A stretch of 8,569 bases of DNA from positions 1-8,569 of the forward strand of contig JAJDDL010000099.1 of assembly GCA_029260335.1 (NCBI GenBank), written 5' to 3'. Under the pieces are notes generated by a model, which was given only the letters and a program-made list of their open reading frames with translations, was not told the DNA's origin and did not search any database. This DNA is from Phycisphaerales bacterium. GTDB taxonomy: Bacteria > Planctomycetota > Phycisphaerae > Phycisphaerales > UBA1924. Made by a program: the position numbers and the translations under genes. How positions within the stretch are numbered: position 1 is the first letter of the stretch; every line of letters begins with the position of its first letter. Below are positions 1 through 5,642 of the stretch, piece by piece.

Positions 1-248
1 AACATCGGCGCGTCCTCGTCGCCCACGACGACCAACGCGCGACTTCTCAACTCGCTGCCAATCTGCCTTCGCACCCGGTCCGATACCACCCACACCGACC
101 GCCGCCCGCTCGCCTCGATGGCACGCATCTGCCAACGCCACCAGTCCTCGCCATCCACGCGCATCAACGCTTTGGGTGTTCCCATCCGCGTTCCGCGCCC
201 GCTGGCGAGCACCAAAACAACCTGTTCACGAGAGCGAGGCAAGCTCAC
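1..248 (-). CDS. MobA/MocA-like molybdenum cofactor nucleotidyltransferase, N-terminal part (cut by window edge)
   Basis: Only the first 82 codons are in the window; the gene continues past position 1. After a short N-terminus (residues 1-9) comes a strand, QVVLVLASGRGTRMGTPKAL (about 9-28). This is the nucleotide-binding signature of the MobA-like NTP transferase family (LAAGxSxRMGxxK), with Arg21, Gly23 and Lys26 as expected. Family members attach CMP or GMP to molybdopterin: MocA makes the cytosine dinucleotide used by xanthine-dehydrogenase-type enzymes, MobA the guanine form. Adjacency to an xdhC gene favours the MocA side, but the specificity region is outside the window. The GTG at 248 is chosen because an in-frame stop lies at 260-258 and later starts would cut the signature; TTG at 242 is an alternative. 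The gene overlaps the upstream xdhC by 23 bp, which suggests translational coupling. No strong Shine-Dalgarno is visible. Confidence 0.82.
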   Translation of the reverse strand, partial: MSLPRSREQVVLVLASGRGTRMGTPKALMRVDGEDWWRWQMRAIEASGRRSVWVVSDRVRRQIGSELRSRALVVVGDEDAPM

Positions 249-1002
249 CCGCCCGCATCAAAAGCTCGCTCGCGATCGAGACCGCAACAAGCTCCGGCTC
301 CTTGCCCGTGTTCCCCACGCCCATCGGACAACGCACCCGTTCGATCATCTCCGCCGACACCCCGGCACCGCTCAGCCGGCTAAAGAAACACGCCCGCTTG
401 CTCCGCGATCCGATCAACCCCACATACGCCGGCGGCAACGCAAGCAAGCCCCGCATGAGTTCAAAGTCCCGATCATGCGAGCAGGTCATCACGCACGCCA
501 TCGTCGCCTCGGGCTTGTCTCCACACAACGAGACGCCCTCGGCAAAGTCCAATACCCGCCGGGCATCCCCGAACCGCTCCTGGGAGTTCCAATCCGCACG
601 ATCGTCGACAATGACGACCTCCATCGCCGCCGGACGCAACATGCCCGCCAACGCATGCGAGACATGCCCTGCGCCGAAGATCACCACACGCTGGCGAGGC
701 CCGATGAACTCTACGAAGACATCCACTGTGCCGCCGCAGCACTGATCCGCATCCGCGCCGAGCACAAAGTGCTCAAGCGAGTTCTCTCGCGAAGCGAAGC
801 AGTGCTCGGCAGTGTCCTTGACCAGTTCTTCGAACTGCCCGCCGCCGATGGTCCCCACAAAGCCCTCGCTGGGCGTCCAGATCATCCGCGCACCGGAATT
901 TCGAGGCGTGCTGCCCTTGGCGCACACGACCGTGATCATGACAAACGGCCGGCGTTCGGCCGTCATATCTCGAGCGAGTTGAAACAGATCTACCAGTAGC
1001 AC
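226..1002 (-). CDS. xdhC: XdhC/CoxI family molybdenum-enzyme maturation factor
   Basis: A 258-residue two-domain protein of the XdhC/CoxI family. These proteins bind molybdenum cofactor and help deliver its sulfurated form to xanthine-dehydrogenase-type or CO-dehydrogenase-type hydroxylases. The N-terminal domain shows GSTPRNSGARM (about 30-40), GTIGGGQFEE (50-59) and CCGGTVDVFVE (88-98), all family hallmarks. A Rossmann domain follows with VVIFGAGHVSHAL (106-118), VVIVDDR, then YVGLIGSRSKR and a late segment like the family's R.P.G.....P.E..vSIa.E. The GTG at 1002 gives an N-terminal helix of about 20 residues before the first strand, as in relatives. TTG at 1032 would add ten residues, and ATG at about 966 would remove part of the helix. 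The gene lies between the PEP-CTERM gene and the MocA-like gene on the same strand, so it may be co-transcribed. The target molybdoenzyme is not in the window. Confidence 0.9.
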   Translation of the reverse strand: MLLVDLFQLARDMTAERRPFVMITVVCAKGSTPRNSGARMIWTPSEGFVGTIGGGQFEELVKDTAEHCFASRENSLEHFVLGADADQCCGGTVDVFVEFIGPRQRVVIFGAGHVSHALAGMLRPAAMEVVIVDDRADWNSQERFGDARRVLDFAEGVSLCGDKPEATMACVMTCSHDRDFELMRGLLALPPAYVGLIGSRSKRACFFSRLSGAGVSAEMIERVRCPMGVGNTGKEPELVAVSIASELLMRAGELASLS

Positions 1003-1051
1003 GCCCAGAGGGTACCGCTCACACCGGGCCAAGGCCGCAGGCCACTCGACT

Positions 1052-1420
1052 TCAGTTCCGACGCCGGCGACCGCTGAGCATCAGTCCACCCAGCGCGAGC
1101 ACCCCGACCGTCCCAGGCGAAGGCGTGACCTCTACCTGCCCACCGTCAAGATCCAAACTGGAGCCAACCCGGAACACCGGGAAGTCCGGTTCACGGAGCT
1201 TCTCGGCATGCCTGTCCGTATCCCTGATCGGTCGGCCATTTCGTCGGTACCGATCGTTGCCAACATTCGGCGAATTTCTCGGTTCACTACCAATCTGCGG
1301 AATGTGATCCACGTTCCGGCCCTGATTGGTGTGGTGCACCGGCGGGGTAGGAAGATCGGGCGGATCGGCAAATGTCTGCGTCGCCACCAATCCCAATACG
1401 ACTGCTGCAAAGCGGTTCAT
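1052..1420 (-). CDS. Small exported protein with PEP-CTERM-type sorting tail
   Basis: A 122-residue protein with three parts. Residues 1-18 (MNRFAAVVLGLVATQTFA) form a signal peptide with likely cleavage before DPP. Residues 19-99 are hydrophilic and probably disordered, rich in Pro, Asn, Arg and Asp, with no cysteines and no recognised domain. Residues 100-121 carry the planctomycete PEP-CTERM pattern: PSPGT, then the hydrophobic helix VGVLALGGLMLS, then RRRR. In the known family this tail is recognised by an exosortase and removed during export and anchoring. The ATG at 1420 is preferred over the in-frame GTG at 1435 because GAAGGGG sits at good spacing before it and the signal peptide then begins cleanly. 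It starts 11 bp after the stop of the HTH regulator, and its Shine-Dalgarno touches that stop codon, so translational coupling is likely. The function of the mature region is unknown. Confidence 0.78.
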   Translation of the reverse strand: MNRFAAVVLGLVATQTFADPPDLPTPPVHHTNQGRNVDHIPQIGSEPRNSPNVGNDRYRRNGRPIRDTDRHAEKLREPDFPVFRVGSSLDLDGGQVEVTPSPGTVGVLALGGLMLSGRRRRN

Positions 1421-1434
1421 AGCCAGCCCCTTCA
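1421..1434 (-). promoter_or_regulatory. Ribosome binding site abutting the upstream stop codon
   Basis: Read on the minus strand, TGAAGGGGCTGGCT precedes the ATG of the PEP-CTERM gene. The TGA is the stop of the HTH-TPR gene and GAAGGGG is a good Shine-Dalgarno. Ribosomes ending on the regulator would land on this site, so the two proteins are probably made in coupled amounts. It also decides the start of the small gene. Confidence 0.6.
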
Positions 1435-2670
1435 CGACACAAATCCTGCTGATTCAAGGATACGCCATCCGGTAGGCCGGAAGGCCGGGAACCGTCCCAT
1501 GGTTCCAACGAGTACGCCAATGTCCTCACTGTCCATCAGCCACGGACCTTCGCTCACCTCAGACGTCGGCCCAGACCGCCGCCGAGCGTGCTCGAGTGTG
1601 AAGGCACGCTCACGCAGCGCCCAGTTATCCAGCTTCATCGCGATGTCATGGGCCTTGTTGGTCAACACCGCCAACGGCTGCTGCGCTTCCTCGGCATCCA
1701 TGTGACCCAGCGCGATGTTCGCACCGATCACACACCACCAGCCGAAACTCTCCAGAAGATCGCCCGAATACTCTTCGTCCAAGTCAACTGCCATATCAAG
1801 CATGGCCATGACAGTGTCAATCGCCGATGCGGCCGAGACCGTCCCAAGCTCGACGTCGACCTCCAGCAGCGCCGCCTTGCACGTGTGCGCGACCGCCGTG
1901 AACGCCTCGTTGACATCGGTCTCGGCGAGTTCCTTGTAAGACGCAAACGCCTTCTCAAGATCCACCCGAGCCAACTCCGCCAGCGCCCGTCCGTCGTTCG
2001 AAACCGTCTGCAACATCCGTCGCCGTGTATTCCCGCGGACATACAGGGCATACGCAAGCGTCAACTCGTCATTGGGATGCTCAGGCTCGCGCGAATCCAA
2101 CTCCGCGATGATCTCGTTGGCGATCGTCCTCGCCTCGGTGAGATTCCACAACGAGTAATGAGCGTTCGCAAGGTTCGAGCGAAGCATCAACTCCTGCCAT
2201 CTCGGCAAAGGCCCTTGCTCCAAACCCTTGTGAATCGCCTCGAGTGCGTTCTGATATCGACCAAGCCCGTCCCAGCCGCCGTACTCGCGGTTGCACGCCA
2301 GCGCGTGCTGTTCGGGACGCTTGGCCACCGCCTGCGCTCGGCAGGCCAGATCGACCATCTCCTGAAACGCACCGCGGCGATGGGCTTCCATCGCGTGGGC
2401 ATCCAGCGCGTCAAAGCCGGACCTGGACTGATGGGTCGTCATCTCTTCGGTGGGTCCCACGATGAATGCCACGACATCGCCCACAGGCGTGCCGAGCAAA
2501 TCCGCCAATGCCACAACGAAATCAAGCTTGGGATTCCCACTCTCAGGCACGAGCTTGGTGGGGTCTCTGCCAAGCGCCTTCGCAAGACGCCGCTTGGACC
2601 AACCCTGGGCAGCACACGCTATATCGAGCAGTCGCTCAAGTCTCTTCCTTCGATCGGCATTCTCGGTCAC
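1432..2670 (-). CDS. XRE-type HTH regulator with TPR-like C-terminal domain
   Basis: A 412-residue probable transcription factor. Residues about 10-70 form an XRE/Cro-type helix-turn-helix: WSKRRLAKALG (24-34), a turn with DPTKL, then GNPKLDFVVALADLLGTP (45-62). From about residue 85 onward the protein is all-helical. Several segments fit the TPR pattern, clearest around GLGRYQNALEAIHKGLE and the following LRSNLANAHYSLWNLTEAR...IANEIIAEL. The C-terminus (about 370-412) is a distinct non-repeat tail. The start is GTG, supported by GGGAGGA at good spacing upstream. HTH-TPR proteins often sense a ligand or peptide through the TPR cavity, as in the RRNPP family of Firmicutes, but no ligand can be read from this sequence. 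The gene directly precedes, and is likely coupled to, a small secreted protein. It could also be an ordinary autoregulated XRE repressor. Confidence 0.83.
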   Translation of the reverse strand: MTENADRRKRLERLLDIACAAQGWSKRRLAKALGRDPTKLVPESGNPKLDFVVALADLLGTPVGDVVAFIVGPTEEMTTHQSRSGFDALDAHAMEAHRRGAFQEMVDLACRAQAVAKRPEQHALACNREYGGWDGLGRYQNALEAIHKGLEQGPLPRWQELMLRSNLANAHYSLWNLTEARTIANEIIAELDSREPEHPNDELTLAYALYVRGNTRRRMLQTVSNDGRALAELARVDLEKAFASYKELAETDVNEAFTAVAHTCKAALLEVDVELGTVSAASAIDTVMAMLDMAVDLDEEYSGDLLESFGWWCVIGANIALGHMDAEEAQQPLAVLTNKAHDIAMKLDNWALRERAFTLEHARRRSGPTSEVSEGPWLMDSEDIGVLVGTMGRFPAFRPTGWRILESAGFVS

Positions 2671-2684
2671 CCGAACTTCCTCCC
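2671..2684 (-). promoter_or_regulatory. Shine-Dalgarno for the HTH-TPR gene
   Basis: On the minus strand GGGAGGA is followed by about seven bases and the GTG at 2670. It is one of the strongest ribosome binding sites in the window and supports the GTG start, which places the HTH about ten residues from the N-terminus. Confidence 0.6.
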
Positions 2685-2745
2685 GAACCCCCGGGAGGCG
2701 AGTGCCCCGCGGAGATTACAACATCCGTTCCACCCCTCAACGCGA

Positions 2746-2763
2746 TACGGCGGTTCCGCAGTA
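2746..2763. promoter_or_regulatory. 18-bp imperfect palindrome, candidate operator
   Basis: The sequence TACGGCGGTTCCGCAGTA is an inverted repeat: TAC and GCGG on the left pair with CCGC and GTA on the right, seven of nine half-site positions. The odd positions are one G/A pair and the central TT. It lies 75 bp before the HTH-TPR start in the divergent intergenic region. Its size suits a dimeric XRE-type regulator, so autoregulation, and possibly control of the DUF1080 gene, is a reasonable guess. No promoter could be fixed around it. Confidence 0.35.
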
Positions 2764-2829
2764 GGGTTCCTGCCTTCTTGGACAATCTCATCGGGATTGC
2801 AAAAGTCCGAGAAAACCCACTCTTCCACA

Positions 2830-2858
2830 CGTTTCGCAGGGCTTTGCGCCCCGAAGCG
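2830..2858 (+). promoter_or_regulatory. Hairpin in the putative leader of the DUF1080 gene
   Basis: CGTTTCG (2830-2836) pairs with CGAAGCG (2852-2858), including one U-G wobble on the plus strand. After a two-base CA bulge, GGGC (2839-2842) pairs with GCCC (2848-2851) around a TTTGC loop, giving 11 base pairs in all. The wobble makes it more stable in a plus-strand RNA. It ends 33 bases before the DUF1080 ATG, so it could be a leader structure affecting mRNA stability or translation. No poly-U follows, so it is not a classic terminator. Confidence 0.35.
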
Positions 2859-2891
2859 GATATCGTGCCCACACTTTGAGTGGAGGGCCCC

Positions 2892-4193
2892 ATGTTCATC
2901 CGAATCTGCGTTTTCCTGCTTCTGGTTTCGATCGCAAGAGCCACGCTCGCTAGCCCGCCTCCCGGCTTTGAGCCCCTCGTCCAGGGCCGGGACCTCACCG
3001 GCTGGTGGGGACTCGGCACCGAGGACCCAAGGAGGTGGATGGCCCTGAGCGAGGAGCAACTCGCCGCCAAGAAAGCCGCCAGCCTCGAGGACATCAACGC
3101 CCACTGGCGCATTGAAGGCGACGAGCTCATCAACGACGGCCATGGCCTCTTTCTCACAACCGACAAGCACTACGCCGACTTTGAGCTGCTCTTGCAGTAC
3201 AAAACCGTCGAACTCGCCGATTCGGGCATCTACCTCCGCGCCTGCCCCCAGGTCCAGATCTGGGATTCCCGCGAAGCCGGCGGCAAGTGGAACATCGGCG
3301 CCGATAAAGGCTCCGGCGGACTCTGGAACAACTCGCCCGGCACCGCCGGCAAGGACCCCATCGTCCTCGCCGACAAACCCTTCGGCCAGTGGAACGACGT
3401 CCGCGTCCGCATGATCGGCGAACACGTCAGCGTCTGGCTCAACGACCTGCTCGTCGTCGATCACGCACGCATGGAGAACTACTTCGATCGCTCCAAGCCC
3501 GTACCCAGCGCTGGACCCATTCAACTGCAAACCCATGGCGGTGAGATCCGCTGGCGGAACCTGTTTATTCGAGAGCTTTCTCCCGCTGAGGCAAATCGCG
3601 TCCTCTGGTCTCGATTGGATCCCAAGACCCATACGGTCTTCAACGGCCGGGACTTTGACGGATGGCAAGGCGCAACCGAAGGCTACGAAATCGTCGACCA
3701 CGCCCTGCGATGCAAGCCCGGCTCCGGCGGCACGCTCTTCACCACCGACGAATACGCCGATTTCAAGGCGAGCTTCGAGTTCAAACTCCCCGCCGGCGGC
3801 AACAACGGCTTAGCCATCCGCTACCCGGGCCAGGGCGACCCCGCCTACGCCGGCATGTGCGAGCTCCAAGTCCTCGATAGCGAAGACCCCAGATACGCCA
3901 ACCTCGACCCACGCCAATACCATGCCAGCGTCTACGCCCAAGCCCCCGCGCATCGCGGCTATCTCCGCGAGCCCGGCGAATGGAACTTCCAGCAAGTCAC
4001 CGTCCGAGGCTCACGCATCACCGTCGAGCTCAACGGCACACGCATCCTCGATCAAGACATCACCGAGATCACCGACTTTCTCCACGGCGAAGACAAACAC
4101 ACCGGCCGCAACCGCACATCCGGCTACTTCGGCTTCGCCGGCCACGCCGACCCCGTCGAGTTCCGCAGTATCCGCATCCAACGCCTCGACTAG
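2892..4193 (+). CDS. Secreted protein with two tandem DUF1080 (3-keto-disaccharide hydrolase-like) domains
   Basis: A 433-residue exported protein. Residues 1-20 are a signal peptide (MFIRICVFLLLVSIARATLA). Two DUF1080 domains follow, about 26-232 and 246-433. Shared landmarks are the opening (GRDLTGWWG / GRDFDGWQG), YADFELLLQYK / YADFKASFEF, DSGIYLR / NNGLAIRYPG, QVQIWDS / ELQVLDS, and a closing EIRWRNLFIREL / EFRSIRIQRLD. DUF1080 has a concanavalin-like beta-sandwich fold, and some members hydrolyse 3-keto-glycosides. The family is expanded in Planctomycetes and Bacteroidetes for polysaccharide breakdown. Substrate and catalytic residues cannot be assigned here. The ATG at 2892 is preferred over the in-frame GTG at 2880 because GGAGGG (2882-2887) lies just before it and the signal peptide then starts cleanly. 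The gene appears to be single: it diverges from the HTH-TPR gene and converges on the phosphatase gene. Confidence 0.88.
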   Translation: MFIRICVFLLLVSIARATLASPPPGFEPLVQGRDLTGWWGLGTEDPRRWMALSEEQLAAKKAASLEDINAHWRIEGDELINDGHGLFLTTDKHYADFELLLQYKTVELADSGIYLRACPQVQIWDSREAGGKWNIGADKGSGGLWNNSPGTAGKDPIVLADKPFGQWNDVRVRMIGEHVSVWLNDLLVVDHARMENYFDRSKPVPSAGPIQLQTHGGEIRWRNLFIRELSPAEANRVLWSRLDPKTHTVFNGRDFDGWQGATEGYEIVDHALRCKPGSGGTLFTTDEYADFKASFEFKLPAGGNNGLAIRYPGQGDPAYAGMCELQVLDSEDPRYANLDPRQYHASVYAQAPAHRGYLREPGEWNFQQVTVRGSRITVELNGTRILDQDITEITDFLHGEDKHTGRNRTSGYFGFAGHADPVEFRSIRIQRLD

Positions 4194-4230
4194 GCCCCAC
4201 GAGCTCGAACGCAAGCGAGGTCCCCCGTGC

Positions 4231-4258
4231 CACTGACCGCTCAAGGCAGCGGTCAGTG
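4231..4258. terminator. Perfect 11-bp hairpin between convergent genes
   Basis: CACTGACCGCT (4231-4241) and AGCGGTCAGTG (4248-4258) are exact inverted repeats around the loop CAAGGC. It sits 37 bp after the DUF1080 stop and 49 bp after the phosphatase stop (minus strand), the usual place for a bidirectional terminator. No T-run follows on either strand, so it may work with Rho or protect 3' ends rather than act as a classic intrinsic terminator. The rest of 4194-4307 shows nothing else. Confidence 0.6.
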
Positions 4259-4307
4259 CGAACTCATCCGCAGCTCCCAACAACCCAACGTCTGGATCCC
4301 GCTCCCC

Positions 4308-5642
4308 TTAATCCCCCAACGGATACGCCACCGCCTCAAACCCCTCCACAGGCACCCCCGTGCGGTATGACTCCAAAATCGCCTCGCGATAATCCGCCAA
4401 GTACGCAAGCATCTCCCAATCCTCGCGATCATGCTTGTACCCAAACGTCTCGGCGTATGTCTCCATCATCGGATCTCCATCCACGAGATTCCGATAGAGC
4501 ATGACCGCAACACTCGTCCGCTCCGACCCCGCGCCACAGCACACGAGCAAAGGCCACGCCTGCTCGTCGGTCATGACCCGCAGCGCCTGCACGTAGTAGT
4601 TCGGATTCCCGGTCCCATCTCCGATCAGACTGAACCGAAACCGCTGCACGCCCAACTCTTCTGCCACATCTTGCGTCCAGGCCTCACGCTCTGAATCCGG
4701 ATCAAACGCACCCAGATCCAAGATCGTCCTAACCTCCCGATCCTCAATCAGCGAGCGCAAGGCCCGTTCGGTGAGCCGACCCGATCGATAGATTTGACCG
4801 TCAACAACAACGCCGAAGTTGCGAGGAAACAGCTCATGGCGAATGACCTTGTGCCAGAGCACCGCGCCCCCTCCGGCCAACGCCGCGAGCAGCACCCCGA
4901 CAAGCACGACTTGTCGTATCGCAGAGCGTGATCGCGAATCCGAGCCACCGTGTTCATCTTCCATCGATTCCAAGCTCCCATCCCTCTCGACAGTCTTCTG
5001 CGCACCCCGAAACACAAATCCGCACACGAAGATCGCAACCGCCGCACCCATGACCACATCGCTCGGATAATGCGCCCCAAGCATCACACGCGAGACCCCG
5101 ACCACGCCAATCAGAAACCACACCAGCCCTCGAAGCCTGGGGTACATCCAAGCCAGAAACAGCCCGAGCACCACCGCAGCCGCCGTATGACTCGACGGCA
5201 TCGACCACAAATCCGACGAGATCCCCGAACCCATCTCCCACGCATGCCGGGGCCCGATCTCCTCGTTGATCGAATATGTCCCCCAAGGAAACAGGAACCG
5301 CCACGGCTCGTCAAACTGAGGCCTCGGCCGCCCGATCCCCATCTTCAATCCCTGCACGACCAGAAACGCCAGCCCCGCCGCGATCCCCAGCCGCACGCAC
5401 CCGCGCAGCCTCCGAGGATCCAAAAGCGCGATCAGGATTACCACAAAGATCACCGTGCCAAGATCCCCAAACTGCTGCCACGTCTCCAGGGCCCGCTTGA
5501 GATCTCCGCCCAGCTGTTCCTTGCCCGCGATCGCCGCCTTGCTGATTTTCCCATCAAACGGGATCAACCCAAGCCCGACAACGCCCAGACAGGCCGGCAC
5601 GAGCCATCGACGCCTGCTCCGGGCGGTATAGTCGCCGCTCAT
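4308..5642 (-). CDS. Membrane PAP2 phosphatase fused to a dual-specificity/tyrosine-phosphatase-like domain
   Basis: With the ATG at 5642 this is a 444-residue protein. Residues about 13-212 are a six-helix PAP2 (type 2 phosphatidic acid phosphatase) domain with all three motifs: K100-x6-RP (KMGIGRPRP), PSSH (149-152), and SR-x5-H-x3-D (184-195). PAP2 enzymes remove phosphate from lipid phosphates or lipid-carrier pyrophosphates on the outer membrane face. A charged linker and a seventh helix (244-263) lead to a phosphatase-like domain (about 275-430): GQIYRSGRL, VRTILDLGAF, then the CX5R loop VCCGAGSERTS with Cys369 and Arg375. The usual His before the catalytic Cys is Cys here. PAP2-DSP fusions are a known architecture. 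Positive charges flank the inner loops and put the C-terminal domain outside the cytoplasm. An in-frame ATG at 5744 would add 34 hydrophilic residues but overlaps the divergent gene by 104 bp. Confidence 0.87.
   Translation of the reverse strand: MSGDYTARSRRRWLVPACLGVVGLGLIPFDGKISKAAIAGKEQLGGDLKRALETWQQFGDLGTVIFVVILIALLDPRRLRGCVRLGIAAGLAFLVVQGLKMGIGRPRPQFDEPWRFLFPWGTYSINEEIGPRHAWEMGSGISSDLWSMPSSHTAAAVVLGLFLAWMYPRLRGLVWFLIGVVGVSRVMLGAHYPSDVVMGAAVAIFVCGFVFRGAQKTVERDGSLESMEDEHGGSDSRSRSAIRQVVLVGVLLAALAGGGAVLWHKVIRHELFPRNFGVVVDGQIYRSGRLTERALRSLIEDREVRTILDLGAFDPDSEREAWTQDVAEELGVQRFRFSLIGDGTGNPNYYVQALRVMTDEQAWPLLVCCGAGSERTSVAVMLYRNLVDGDPMMETYAETFGYKHDREDWEMLAYLADYREAILESYRTGVPVEGFEAVAYPLGD
5627..5632 (+). 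promoter_or_regulatory. Possible -10 element (TATAGT) next to the glycosyltransferase start
   Basis: TATAGT matches the bacterial -10 consensus at five of six positions and ends eight bases before the ATG at 5641. If real, transcription would begin at or very near the start codon, giving a leaderless mRNA; no Shine-Dalgarno is visible before this ATG. No convincing -35 element was found at normal spacing, and the hexamer also lies inside the phosphatase coding sequence, so chance occurrence is quite possible. Confidence 0.25.

Noticed and set aside
118..999. A 293-codon plus-strand frame opposite xdhC
   Set aside because: Low-complexity Arg/His/Pro composition; the minus strand carries a full XdhC domain set.
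2700..2745. A possible minus-strand promoter for the HTH-TPR gene (TTGAGG with TAATCT downstream)
   Set aside because: The -35-like match is four of six and the -10-like match only three of six, so it is not distinguishable from chance.
1588..3048. A 486-codon plus-strand open frame opposite the HTH-TPR gene
   Set aside because: It is rich in Arg, Pro and His with no recognisable domain, runs through the divergent intergenic region, and lies opposite a gene with a clear HTH and a good ribosome binding site. Long antisense frames are expected in high-GC DNA.
2667..3701. A 344-codon minus-strand open frame opposite the DUF1080 gene
   Set aside because: It is a Gly/Val/Ala/Asp-rich mirror of the DUF1080 coding strand with no domain or motif of its own.
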